A program made the position numbers and the translations under genes. From positions 1 through 64,000 of the forward strand of contig JAFZSR010000053.1 of NCBI GenBank assembly GCA_017619275.1: a stretch of 64,000 nt of DNA, in the 5' to 3' direction. Below, one piece after another: positions 17,391 through 27,200 of this stretch. The stretch's first letter is position 1. Each line of letters begins with the position of its first letter. Under the pieces are notes generated by a model. That model saw only the letters and a program-made list of their open reading frames with translations. It was not told where the DNA came from and did no database searches. The stretch comes from Prevotella sp. GTDB taxonomy: Bacteria; Bacteroidota; Bacteroidia; Bacteroidales; Bacteroidaceae.

Positions 17391-17425
17391 TATGATGACA
17401 AAACAACCAACAAAAACTTTTATAT

Positions 17426-18622
17426 ATGAACTATCAAGTTGACGAGAATGGATTCTACGGAGAGTTTGGCGGCGCCTACGTGCCGGAAATTCTCTACAAG
17501 TGTGTGCACGACCTGCAGGAGGTCTATCGTCCCATCATCGAGAGCGAGGCGTTCAAGCAGGAGTATCATGCGCTGCTGAAAGACTACGTGGGGCGCCCCA
17601 GTCCGCTCTATTACGCCAAGAGGATGAGCGAGCGCTATGGGTGTCAGCTCTACCTGAAGCGTGAGGACCTGAACCACACCGGGGCACACAAGATTAACAA
17701 CACCGTTGGGCAGATTCTGCTGGCGAAGAAGATGGGCAAGACGCGCGTCATCGCCGAGACGGGTGCCGGTCAGCATGGTGTGGCCACGGCCACGGTATGT
17801 GCGCTGATGGGCATGCAGTGCGAGGTGTTTATGGGAGCCACCGATGTGGAGCGCCAGCACACGAATGTGGAGCGCATGAAGATGCTGGGTGCCGAGGTGC
17901 ACCCCGTGCGCACGGGCAACATGACACTGAGCGACGCCTGCAGCGAGGCCATCCGCGATTGGTGCTGTCATCCCAGCGACACGTTTTATATCGTAGGCTC
18001 AACCATGGGCCCACATCCATATCCCGACTTGGTGGCAAGGATGCAAAGCGTCATCAGCGAGGAAATCAAATGGCAACTGCAGGAGAAGGTGGGCCGTGAC
18101 TATCCCGACTATCTCATCGCTTGCATCGGGGGAGGCTCGAATGCCGCCGGCACCATCTACCACTACATGGACGACGAGCGGGTGAAGATAGTGCTTGCCG
18201 AAGCTGGAGGACATGGTTGGGACACCGACTATACCGCCGCCACCATCCATCGCGGCACTGTAGGCATCCTGCATGGCGCAAAGATGCTGGTGATGCAGGA
18301 CGAGCATGGGCAGATTCAGGAGGCGTTCACCATCAGCGCGGGCCTCGACTATCCCGGCGTGGGGCCAATGCATTGCAACATGGCCAAGCAGGGACGGACG
18401 ACGGTGCTGAGCATCAACGACGATGAGGCCATCCGCGCCGGCTATGAGCTGACGCGCATGGAGGGCATCATCCCCGCCATTGAGAGCGCCCATGCCATTG
18501 CCGTCTTGCCGAAGATGAACTTCAAGGCCGACGATGTGGTGGTGCTCACGGTGAGTGGCCGTGGCGACAAGGACATCGAAACCTACCTGAAGAATAAAGA
18601 CATGGTGACAGGGAACAAATAA
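17426..18622 (+). CDS. trpB: Tryptophan synthase beta subunit
   Basis: This 398-residue PLP enzyme condenses indole (channelled from TrpA) with serine to give tryptophan. LKREDLNHTGAHKINN holds the PLP lysine at 89, AETGAGQHGVATA is the catalytic loop, and IACIGGGSNAAG binds the PLP phosphate. It is the short, canonical TrpB1 type that partners TrpA. As in other Bacteroidales it is the first gene of the operon, directly under the attenuator. It is followed by trpE after 16 bases. Confidence 0.98.
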   Translation: MNYQVDENGFYGEFGGAYVPEILYKCVHDLQEVYRPIIESEAFKQEYHALLKDYVGRPSPLYYAKRMSERYGCQLYLKREDLNHTGAHKINNTVGQILLAKKMGKTRVIAETGAGQHGVATATVCALMGMQCEVFMGATDVERQHTNVERMKMLGAEVHPVRTGNMTLSDACSEAIRDWCCHPSDTFYIVGSTMGPHPYPDLVARMQSVISEEIKWQLQEKVGRDYPDYLIACIGGGSNAAGTIYHYMDDERVKIVLAEAGGHGWDTDYTAATIHRGTVGILHGAKMLVMQDEHGQIQEAFTISAGLDYPGVGPMHCNMAKQGRTTVLSINDDEAIRAGYELTRMEGIIPAIESAHAIAVLPKMNFKADDVVVLTVSGRGDKDIETYLKNKDMVTGNK

Positions 18623-18638
18623 AGGATATTACGGAATT

Positions 18639-20039
18639 ATGAATACATTCAAATACACTACAACAAGCAAGACCATTCTCGCCGACCTCTATACGCCTGT
18701 CGGCGTCTACATGAGGCTGCGCGACCTCTTTCCGCAGAGCGCACTGATGGAGTGCGCCGACTATCACGACGCTGCCAGCTCGCGTAGTTTCATCGGCATC
18801 AACCCAATGGCCAGTGTGGCCGTGGGCCATGGGGTGGCCTCCGTCAGTTTTCCCGACGGAACCACCGAGCGCCACGAAATCACCCGCGACTTCGACGTGG
18901 CCAATGCCATCCATGCACTCATCGACCGCCTCCATGTAGAGGGCGACGACGCCGACGTGTGCGGACTCTTCGGCTACACCAGTTTCAACGCCGTGCGCTA
19001 CTTCGAGGACATTGCCGTGAAAGACGAGACCCAAGCAAAGAACGATGCCCCCGACCTGCTTTATATATTATATAAGGTGGTGATTGTCTTCGACCATCAT
19101 AACAATATGCTGAAGATGGTGACGCTGGGCGAGGCTGCCGACATTGAGCGTGTGCTCAAGGCAATGAACATCGGCAATGTGCGCGAGTATGATTTCCGTC
19201 CTGTGGGTGAGGTGACTTCTACGCTGACCGACGAGGAGCACAAGGCCAACATCCGCAAGGGAATCCTGCACTGTCTGCGGGGCGACGTGTTCCAGATTGT
19301 GTTGTCGCGCCGCTTTGTGCAACGCTACGAGGGCGACGACTTTCGTCTCTACCGTGCGCTGCGCAGTATCAACCCCAGTCCCTATCTCTTCTATTTCGAC
19401 TTCGGCGGCTTCCGCATCTTCGGCAGCAGTCCTGAGACCCATTGCCGCATAGAAGGAGGGAAAGCATACATCGACCCGATTGCAGGCACGACAAAGCGTA
19501 CAGGCGACGCCGAGGCCGACCGTCAGGGTGCCGACTACCTGCGCAACGACCCGAAGGAGAACGCAGAGCATGTGATGCTCGTGGACCTGGCCCGCAACGA
19601 CCTGAGCCGCAACTGCCACCATGTGAAAGTGGACTTCTACAAGGATTTGCAGTACTACAGCCACGTCATTCATCTGGTCTCGCGTGTGAGCGGCGAACTC
19701 AATCAAGGGGCCGACCCCATCAAGGCCTTCATCGACACCTTCCCTGCTGGCACGTTGAGCGGAGCTCCCAAGGTGCGTGCCATGCAGCTCATCTCCGACT
19801 ACGAGCCGCATAACCGTGGCGCTTACGGTGGCTGTATCGGCATCATCGGCCTCGACGGCTCTTTAAACCAAGCCATTACCATCCGCACCTTCGTCGCCCG
19901 CAATGGCGAGCTGTGGTTCCAGGCTGGTGGTGGCATCGTGGCCAAGAGCGATGTGGAGTACGAGCTGCAGGAGGTGAACAACAAGCTGGGTGCCCTCCGC
20001 CGTGCCATCATCGCCGCAGAATCCCAATCATCCCATTAA
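18639..20039 (+). CDS. trpE: Anthranilate synthase component I
   Basis: This 466-residue chorismate-binding enzyme makes anthranilate from chorismate with ammonia delivered by TrpG. The C-terminal catalytic half shows GDVFQIVLSRRF, GSSPETHCRIEGG, PIAGTTKRTGD, VDLARNDLSR and PAGTLSGAPKVRAM, all expected in TrpE/PabB. The position between trpB and trpG, with a full set of trp genes downstream, identifies it as TrpE rather than PabB. Feedback inhibition by tryptophan is likely from the family, but the allosteric residues were not checked. Confidence 0.96.
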   Translation: MNTFKYTTTSKTILADLYTPVGVYMRLRDLFPQSALMECADYHDAASSRSFIGINPMASVAVGHGVASVSFPDGTTERHEITRDFDVANAIHALIDRLHVEGDDADVCGLFGYTSFNAVRYFEDIAVKDETQAKNDAPDLLYILYKVVIVFDHHNNMLKMVTLGEAADIERVLKAMNIGNVREYDFRPVGEVTSTLTDEEHKANIRKGILHCLRGDVFQIVLSRRFVQRYEGDDFRLYRALRSINPSPYLFYFDFGGFRIFGSSPETHCRIEGGKAYIDPIAGTTKRTGDAEADRQGADYLRNDPKENAEHVMLVDLARNDLSRNCHHVKVDFYKDLQYYSHVIHLVSRVSGELNQGADPIKAFIDTFPAGTLSGAPKVRAMQLISDYEPHNRGAYGGCIGIIGLDGSLNQAITIRTFVARNGELWFQAGGGIVAKSDVEYELQEVNNKLGALRRAIIAAESQSSH

Positions 20040-20052
20040 TCCCGTTTTTACC

Positions 20053-20616
20053 ATGAAAATAGTCATCATCGACAATTACGACTCGTTTACCTATAACCTG
20101 AGTCATTTGATTAAGTCGCTTGGCGCGGAGGTCGACGTCGTGCGCAACGACCAGTTTACGCTCAACGAAATCGAGGCCTACAATAAAATAGTGTTGTCGC
20201 CCGGTCCGGGCATTCCCTCCGAGGCTGGGCTGCTGTGCGATGTCATCAAAGCCTATGCCGGCCGTAAGCCCATCCTCGGTGTTTGTCTTGGTCACCAAGC
20301 CATTGGCGAGGTTTTCGGCGCACAGTTGGAAAACCTCTCGGAGGTGTTCCACGGTGTAGCTACGCCCTGTCATATCGTGGCCGACGACCCCATCTTCAGC
20401 GGAATCGACCGCGACATCACCGTGGGGCGCTACCACTCGTGGGTGGTGGGCACAAGCGGCTTGCCCGCTTGCTTGGAAGTGACCGCCGTGAGCGACGAAG
20501 GACAAATCATGGCCCTGCGGCATCGCGAACTAAACATACGCGGCATCCAGTTTCACCCAGAAAGCGTCCTCACGCCCAACGGCAAGCAGATGTTGCAGAA
20601 CTGGCTCTATTTGTAA
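20053..20616 (+). CDS. trpG: Anthranilate synthase component II (glutamine amidotransferase)
   Basis: This 187-residue class I glutamine amidotransferase supplies ammonia to TrpE. It begins MKIVIIDNYDSFTYNL, the standard TrpG/PabA start; the longer frame from 19990 runs into trpE and was rejected. The nucleophile Cys lies in GVCLGHQAIG, and the His-Glu pair in QFHPESVLTPNG. The gene follows trpE after 13 bases. It is a separate protein, not a TrpG-TrpD fusion as in some enterobacteria. A 208-base gap with a short tandem repeat follows before trpD. Confidence 0.97.
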   Translation: MKIVIIDNYDSFTYNLSHLIKSLGAEVDVVRNDQFTLNEIEAYNKIVLSPGPGIPSEAGLLCDVIKAYAGRKPILGVCLGHQAIGEVFGAQLENLSEVFHGVATPCHIVADDPIFSGIDRDITVGRYHSWVVGTSGLPACLEVTAVSDEGQIMALRHRELNIRGIQFHPESVLTPNGKQMLQNWLYL

Positions 20617-20688
20617 TCAATCGGAATAGAAAATATTTTCACCGAATACGTGAAAGCGCTAAGTAACTGTTGATTCTCTAACTTACGT

Positions 20689-20760
20689 CGTAGTTTACAT
20701 ATTTTATGCCGCAAAATACATGTTTCATGCCGTAATTTACATATTTCATGCCGTGAAATA
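20689..20760. repeat. Tandem 21-bp repeat inside the trp operon
   Basis: Three imperfect 21-base units (20689-20709, 20710-20730, 20731-20751) and a partial fourth lie between trpG and trpD. Each contains a (CG)T/CA-AATACAT-TTTCATGC pattern. Because 21 is a multiple of three, the minus strand can read heptads such as RHEICKL within a 65-codon frame (20607-20804), but no promoter or start context supports a gene. It breaks the otherwise tight operon spacing. No internal TAnnTTTG promoter was seen. Confidence 0.8.
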
Positions 20761-20824
20761 GAATAATGGTGGCACAATTGCAGATAATCATAAAATAAAA
20801 ACATAAAAACTCAAACAAAAAAAG

Positions 20825-21835
20825 ATGGAACAGACAATGAAAGGCTACCTCTTCCGCCTACTTAACCACGAAGAGCTCAGCCGTGAGGAGATGAAGAGCA
20901 TCCTCATCGGCATCACACAGTCAGAGTATCCTAACGAGCAGATTACTGCCCTGCTCACCTGCCTCCAGATGCGCGGCGTGACGGTCGACGAGCTGCTCGG
21001 CTTCCGCGATGGCATCCTCGAAACAGGCGTTTCGGCCATCCTGCATGCCGACCGCTACATCGACGTCGTTGGCACCGGCGGCGACCGCAAGAACACTTTT
21101 AATATCTCTACGACCAGCTGCTTCGTCATTGCTGGCGCTGGCTACAAGGTGGCCAAGCATGGCAACTATGCCGCCACCAGCGTGTCGGGCGCATCGAATG
21201 TCATCCAGCACCACGGCATCCGTTTCACCGACGACATCGACCGTCTGAACCGCTCGCTCGACGAGGCCGGCATTGTCTACCTTCACGCCCAGCTTTTCGC
21301 CCGCGCCATGAAGTTCGTCGGTCCAATCAGGAAAGCCCTCCAGTTTCCCACCATCTTCAATCTCCTCGGCCCCATCGTCAACCCCTCTCAGCCCAAATGT
21401 CAGCTGCTCGGCGTGGCCAATCTCGACCAGATGCGCCTCTACCATGCCGTCTACCAGAAGCTGGGCATTGACTACGGCATCGTGAACAGCATCGATGGCT
21501 ACGACGAGATTTCGCTCACGGGACCTTTCAAGGTGACGACGAAGGATTACGAGCGCGTCTTCACTCCCCAGGACCTTGGCTTCGACATTGCCAAACCCGA
21601 GGAACTCGTAGGCGGCGCCACCGAGGAAGAGGCCGCAGCCATCTTCGATTCGGTGCTGGAGAATCGCGCCTTGCCCGCCCAGAAGAATATCGTCCTGGCC
21701 AACGCCGCTTTCGGCATCCAGGTGCTGGAGCGCGGAGAAAAGAGCATCGAGGAGTGCATCGCCATCGCCCGCGAGAGCATCGACTCGGGGGCCGCCCTGC
21801 GCACGTTCAAGAAGTTTGTGGAACTCAACAGCTAA
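20825..21835 (+). CDS. trpD: Anthranilate phosphoribosyltransferase
   Basis: This 336-residue enzyme transfers the phosphoribosyl group of PRPP to anthranilate. The PRPP site is visible in DVVGTGGDRKNTFNIST (about 80-96), followed by KHGNYAATSVSGASNV and the anthranilate-side segment HHGIRFTDD. Length and layout match stand-alone TrpD. A second possible start is the Met five codons in. It is followed after 5 bases by trpC. Confidence 0.97.
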   Translation: MEQTMKGYLFRLLNHEELSREEMKSILIGITQSEYPNEQITALLTCLQMRGVTVDELLGFRDGILETGVSAILHADRYIDVVGTGGDRKNTFNISTTSCFVIAGAGYKVAKHGNYAATSVSGASNVIQHHGIRFTDDIDRLNRSLDEAGIVYLHAQLFARAMKFVGPIRKALQFPTIFNLLGPIVNPSQPKCQLLGVANLDQMRLYHAVYQKLGIDYGIVNSIDGYDEISLTGPFKVTTKDYERVFTPQDLGFDIAKPEELVGGATEEEAAAIFDSVLENRALPAQKNIVLANAAFGIQVLERGEKSIEECIAIARESIDSGAALRTFKKFVELNS

Positions 21836-21840
21836 AGCAA

Positions 21841-22626
21841 ATGGCTAAAGATATACTGGAGGAAATCATCGTCCATAAACAGGAAGAGCTGGCACTGCTG
21901 TGGGCAAAGAAACCCTCGTTGAGGGAGGCTTTGCTCCACAGCTCCACCGGTATCATCGCCGAGTTCAAGCGCCGCTCGCCGTCGAAGGGTTGGATCAACG
22001 AGGCTGCCCGCCCCGATGTCGTTCCATTGAGTTATCAGCAGAATGGCGCCTCGGCCCTAAGTATTCTCACCGACACGCAATATTTCGGCGGGTACGACCG
22101 TTTTATTGTTGAGGCTCGCGCTTCGGGGGTCACACTGCCCGTGCTCTATAAGAACTTCGTCATCGACGAGACACAGCTCTATCAGGCTTTGCTCTGCGGG
22201 GCATCGGCGGTGCTGCTCATTGCCGCCTGTCTCACCAAGACACAGTGCAAACAGCTGCTGGACAAGGCGCATGACCTTGGCCTCGAAGTGCTTTTGGAGA
22301 TGCACAGCGAGGCAGAGCTGGAATACGCCGAGTTGCAGCCCGACCTTTGTGGCATCAACAACAGGAATCTGGGCTCGTTCGTCACCGATGTCGAGACCTC
22401 GTTCCGTTTGGCCGAGCGCCTTGGTTCGGTGTGTCGTGGCACTGCCACGACAAATACTACGGCCCCCCTGCTCGTGAGCGAGAGCGGCATCAGCGACCCC
22501 ACTACGGTGCGCGCCCTTCGCGCAGCCGGGTTCCGCGGCTTCCTCATCGGCGAAACGTTCATGCGCCAGGCCGACCCGGGTAAGGCACTGCAGCAATTCA
22601 TTGCCGCAATAAACAGTAAATCGTAA
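21841..22626 (+). CDS. trpC: Indole-3-glycerol-phosphate synthase
   Basis: This 261-residue TIM-barrel enzyme closes the indole ring from CdRP. IAEFKRRSPSKGWI holds the catalytic lysine, LYKNFVIDE the second lysine, and GINNRNLGSF and LVSESGI complete the phosphate and product sites. The open frame extends upstream into trpD (to 21754), but the ATG at 21841 gives the usual MAKDILEEIIVHKQEE start and stands 5 bases after the trpD stop. It is a single-domain enzyme, not fused to TrpF. Confidence 0.97.
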   Translation: MAKDILEEIIVHKQEELALLWAKKPSLREALLHSSTGIIAEFKRRSPSKGWINEAARPDVVPLSYQQNGASALSILTDTQYFGGYDRFIVEARASGVTLPVLYKNFVIDETQLYQALLCGASAVLLIAACLTKTQCKQLLDKAHDLGLEVLLEMHSEAELEYAELQPDLCGINNRNLGSFVTDVETSFRLAERLGSVCRGTATTNTTAPLLVSESGISDPTTVRALRAAGFRGFLIGETFMRQADPGKALQQFIAAINSKS

Positions 22627-22641
22627 AAAGCTAAATCGTAT

Positions 22642-23343
22642 ATGAACAAGATGATTGTAAAAGTTTGTGGGATGCGCAATGGCGAGAACATCCGCCAGGT
22701 CGCCGAGTTGGGTGTTGATTGGATTGGAATGATTTTTTGGGACAAATCGCCGCGCAATGTGACGATGATTCCCACACACGCCGGCATCATCCCCGACCGT
22801 GCCAGCCTCTCGCCACTCAATACCCACCATCGACCATTGAGCGTTGGTGTCTTTGTCGACGAGATGCCGCAGAACATCATCACCCGCGTGGTCAACTTCC
22901 ATCTCGATGCCATACAGCTGCACGGCCAGGAGTCGCCGACGCTCATCCGCAACCTGCGTCGCACCCTCGACCCTGATATCCGCCCAGGCATCCGCGTCAT
23001 CAAGGCCATCCCCGTTGCCACATCCGCCGATGTCGCTGCTTACAAGCAGTATGAGGACTGTGTGGACTATTTCCTCTTCGACACCCGCGCCACCACCATC
23101 CCCGGCGGCACTGGACAGCATTTCGACTGGTCGGTTCTCTCTGCCTACGACGGCAACGTGCCTTTCCTCCTCTCCGGAGGCATCGGCCCCGACGATGCGC
23201 CACGTATCAAGGAATGGTTCGCCGCAGACAACGCTGCCGCTGCAAAGTGTATCGGTATCGACCTCAACTCGCGTTTCGAGGTAGCCCCCGCCCTTAAAGA
23301 CGTAGAAGCCCTACGCCGCTTCATCCAAGAACTTTCCCATTAA
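22642..23343 (+). CDS. trpF: Phosphoribosylanthranilate isomerase
   Basis: This 233-residue TIM-barrel enzyme catalyses the Amadori rearrangement of PRA to CdRP. VKVCGMRNGENI holds the catalytic Cys, FVDEMPQNI and IQLHGQESP are family motifs, and the general acid Asp lies in FLFDTRA. The phosphate site GGTGQHFDW and LLSGGIGPDD are intact. It lies 15 bases behind trpC and 15 before trpA. Confidence 0.96.
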   Translation: MNKMIVKVCGMRNGENIRQVAELGVDWIGMIFWDKSPRNVTMIPTHAGIIPDRASLSPLNTHHRPLSVGVFVDEMPQNIITRVVNFHLDAIQLHGQESPTLIRNLRRTLDPDIRPGIRVIKAIPVATSADVAAYKQYEDCVDYFLFDTRATTIPGGTGQHFDWSVLSAYDGNVPFLLSGGIGPDDAPRIKEWFAADNAAAAKCIGIDLNSRFEVAPALKDVEALRRFIQELSH

Positions 23344-23358
23344 CGCCCGTCTTTCCCC

Positions 23359-24162
23359 ATGAATAAAATCAATCAACTTTTTGCCCATTGCGATAATAAG
23401 AAACTGCTCTCCCTCTATTTCTGCGCTGGCTGCCCCACGCTCGACAGCACGGCCGACATCATCTTCACGCTCCAGCGAAGGGGCATCGACTTTGTAGAGG
23501 TGGGCATTCCCTTCAGCGACCCGCTGGCCGACGGTCCCGTCATTCAGAGCGCGGCTACAAAAGCCATCCGTAACGGCATGACCCTTACCCTCCTCCTGCA
23601 GCAGTTGAAGGCCATCAAAGAGCAGGTGAACATTCCCCTCATCCTCATGGGCTATCTCAACCCCATCCTCCATTACGGCATCGACCGTTTCTGTGCCGAT
23701 GCGGCCGAGGCTGGCGTTTCAGGGATGATTATCCCCGACCTGCCCTTCGATGACTATCTCAATATGGTGAAGCCTGTCGCCGACCGCTACGACCTGCGCG
23801 TCATTATGCTGATTACCCCCGAGACCAGCGACGACCGCATCCGCTTCATCGACGAGCATACCGACGGCTTCATCTACATGGTCAGTAGCGCCGCCATCAC
23901 GGGTGCGCAGCACTCTTTCGACGATGCCAAACAGGCCTATTTCCGCCGCATCGACCAGATGCACCTGCGCAACCCCCGCATGATTGGTTTCGGCATCTCG
24001 AACAAGCAAACCCTGGAGTCGGCCCAGCAGAATGCCGCCGGGGCCATCATTGGTTCGAAGTTCGTTACGCTCCTCAACGAGGCCTATTCCGAAGGTGCTG
24101 CCAAGGATAGCTCCCCCGCCGACCTCGCCCTCGACCGTCTCTTCGACGCGCTGTCCAAGTAG
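23359..24162 (+). CDS. trpA: Tryptophan synthase alpha subunit
   Basis: This 267-residue TIM-barrel enzyme releases indole from indole-3-glycerol phosphate for TrpB. The catalytic Glu lies in [16 protein letters not shown], and the catalytic Asp in [11 protein letters not shown]. The phosphate-binding end [10 protein letters not shown] is present. It is the last gene of the trp operon. No convincing Rho-independent terminator follows: a CCCC/GGGG hairpin near 24180 is followed by A rather than T on this strand. Confidence 0.96.
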   Translation: MNKINQLFAHCDNKKLLSLYFCAGCPTLDSTADIIFTLQRRGIDFVEVGIPFSDPLADGPVIQSAATKAIRNGMTLTLLLQQLKAIKEQVNIPLILMGYLNPILHYGIDRFCADAAEAGVSGMIIPDLPFDDYLNMVKPVADRYDLRVIMLITPETSDDRIRFIDEHTDGFIYMVSSAAITGAQHSFDDAKQAYFRRIDQMHLRNPRMIGFGISNKQTLESAQQNAAGAIIGSKFVTLLNEAYSEGAAKDSSPADLALDRLFDALSK

Positions 24163-24243
24163 CACTCTGCTTCGACTCACCCCCGAAAGGGGCGTCGCAA
24201 AAAAAATAATGAGAAAGAGTGTGGTAATCTCATCCTTTTTCAT

Positions 24244-24251
24244 TACCTTTG
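24244..24251 (+). promoter_or_regulatory. Promoter for the pectin operon
   Basis: TACCTTTG, 27 bases before the ATG at 24279; no clear -33 TTG is seen. It separates the pectin genes from the trp operon. Confidence 0.65.
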
Positions 24252-24278
24252 CATGCAAAACTACTAAAGCCATCCAGT

Positions 24279-27200
24279 ATGAGGAAACTACTACGAATCA
24301 TGCTGCCGCTTTTTGTTGTGCTTGGCATGCAGGCCCAGGGTTGGGACGACGAGATGTATAAGCAGATAGAGCGGAGCATCCAAACACCGCAAATCGACGG
24401 TAAAGACTATCTTATCACCAAGTTTGGGGCAAAGCCCGACGCATCGGCTGCCGCCAACCAGAAGGCCATCCAAAAGGCCATCGACCGCTGCTCGAAGAAG
24501 GGTGGGGGACGCGTGGTGGTGCCTGCTGGACAGATGTTCTTGACGGGTGCCATCAGCCTGAAGAGCCATGTCAACCTGCACGTTGAGGAGGGTGCTGTGC
24601 TACAGTTCGTGTTCGAGCCAGAGCTGTACCCCATCGTCGAAACCTCGTGGGAGGGACTGGAGTGCTTCAACCTCTCGCCCTGCGTCTATGCGTTCCAAGC
24701 CACCGACATCGCCGTCACCGGTAAGGGCACCATCGATGGCGGCGGCAGTGTCGACACCTGGTGGCCGTGGTGTGGCGCGGCGAAGTACGGCTGGAAGGAG
24801 GGCATGATCAGTCAGAAGATTGAGGCTCGCCCGCGTCTGCTGAAGAATGGCGAGGACGGCATTCCCATGTATAACGAGAAGGGACAGCGCTCGCCGAAGC
24901 GTGTCTTCGGCCCGAAGGATGGCTTGCGCCCGCAGCTTGTCAGTTTCAACAAGTGTGAGCGCATCCTCATTGAGGACGTCACGTTGCTCCGCTCGCCCTT
25001 CTGGGTCATCCACCCCCTGCAGTCGACCGATATCACCGTGCGCCGTGTGAAGATGATCAACGACGGTCCCAATGGCGATGGCTGCGACCCCGAATGTTGT
25101 GACCGCGTGCTCATCGAGGACTGCTTCTTCAACACCGGCGACGACTGTATCGCCATTAAGAGCGGCCGCAACCGCGATGGCCGCGAGCGCAACCGTCCTT
25201 CGAAGAACATCATCATCCGCAATTGCGAGATGAAGAACGGCCACGGCGGAGTGGTCGTAGGCTCGGAGATAAGCGGCGGTTGCCAGAATGTCTACGCCCA
25301 CGACTGCGTGATGGACTCGCCCAACCTCGACCGTGTGCTGCGCATCAAAACCAATTCGTGCCGTGGCGGTGTGATTGAGAATATCAACATGCGCAATATC
25401 AAAGTGGGCCAGTGTGGCGAGGCTGTGGTGAAAATCAACCTCGACTATGAGCACAACGAAATCTGCTGTCGTGGATTTAATCCCACCGTCCGCAACATCA
25501 ATGTCGAGAATGTTACTTGTCAAAAGTCGAAATACGGCGTGCTCGTCATCGCGCTCGACACGGTGTGTAATGTCTACGATGTGAACATCTGTAACTGCCG
25601 TTTCGACGGCGTGCAGCAGGGTAACAAGATTACCGGCCTCACGCGTGACATCCGTTACAACAATTATTTCTGCAACGGTTCCCTCTGCCTCACCGAGATG
25701 CCCTACAAGCACTACTCCGAGTGGATGACCTATTCGGAGATGAAGCGCACGCCGAGGTCTTACCTCCTCGACTTCTCTTCCAAGCCCAAGTGGAGCTATG
25801 TGATGGGCATCGAGCTGGAGAGCATGCTCGATACCTATCTGCGCTATGGCGGCGAGGACATCCGCCGTTATTGCCAGGAATATACCGACACAATGATTAA
25901 CCAGCAGGGCGACATCCGAGGCTACAACATCCTGGACTATAACCTCGACAACATCCGCACAGGTCATTTCGTCACCCGCATGTATCAGCAGTGGCCCGAA
26001 GCGAAGAACCTGAAAGCTATGCAGACGATGATGAAGCAGCTGCAGGACCAGCCGCGCACCGTGGCCGACAAGGTGTATTGGCACAAGGCCATCTACGCCT
26101 ATCAGGTGTGGCTCGACGGCATCTTTATGGGACTGCCTTACCGCTGTCTCACTGCGCCTATTGTGAATGGGCAGAATGTGACGAAAGGGCGTAAGGGCAA
26201 GAATGTGAAGGATGTGCCAACCGCTATCTACGACGACGCGGTGAACCAACTCGTCAGCACCTATCAGCAGACGCTCGACCCGAAGACTGGCTTGAACCGC
26301 CATGCCTACGACGAGACGCGCAAAGCCTTCTGGACCGACAAGGAGACGGGCCTCTCGCAGCACTGCTGGGGACGCGCCCAGGGCTGGTACACCATGGCAC
26401 TCATCGAGGTGCTCGACGCCCTGCCCGAGGATTACGCCCGTCGCTCGGAGGTCATCGACTTGTTGCAGAAAGACCTCGACGCCATCTTGAAATGGCAGGA
26501 CAAGAAGACTGGCGTGTGGTATCAGGTGATGGACTCGCCAGGTCGCGAGGGCAATTATCTGGAGAGCACCTGCTCCGCCATGTTCACCTACGCCCTGCTG
26601 AAAGCCTACCGCAAAGGCTACGTCGGCACCAAGTACCGTGAAGCGGGTATCAAGGCCTACAAGGGCATCATCAACAACTTCATCCGCGTCAATGCCGACA
26701 AGACCATCTCGCTCACCTCGTGCTGCAGCGTCGCCGGTCTCGGTCCCGCCGCCACCGATGAGGTCGTGGCTGCCATGAAGAAGGTGAACCCCAAGGGCAG
26801 CGTGAAGGAGAACAAGAAACGCGACGGCAGTTACGCCTACTACCTCTCGGAACCCATCCGCGACAACGATGCCAAGGGCCTCGGCCCGTTCATCTGGGCC
26901 AGCCTTGAGATGGAGCAGCTGGGCTACGACACAAAGAACGTGGCTCAGAGCATCGACCGTCAGGCTGTGGTCTCGCGTCATAACCCCGTCATCACCGAGG
27001 CCGACCCGCTGGCTTCGCTCACTGTGGGCAACGGCCACTTCGCCACGACCGTCGACGTTACTGGCATGCAGTCGTTCCCTTTTGAATACGGGGCAGGTGT
27101 GCCCCTGACAGCCATGTCCGACTGGGGATGGCATAAGTTCGAAAACACCAACGGCCTCACTCCTGAAGATTCCTACAAGACGATGGACCTCGGGCACGGC

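Noticed and set aside
20689..20760. CRISPR repeat or phase-variable tract
   Set aside because: The 21-base units follow each other without spacers and do not lie in a reading frame of a supported gene.
20607..20804. Minus-strand frame of 65 codons with heptad repeats
   Set aside because: No promoter or start context; the periodicity is explained by the 21-base DNA repeat.
24163..24243. Terminator after trpA
   Set aside because: The CCCC/GGGG hairpin is followed by an A-run on the plus strand, and an AATGAGAAAG/CTTTTTCATT pairing overlaps the next promoter; neither is convincing.
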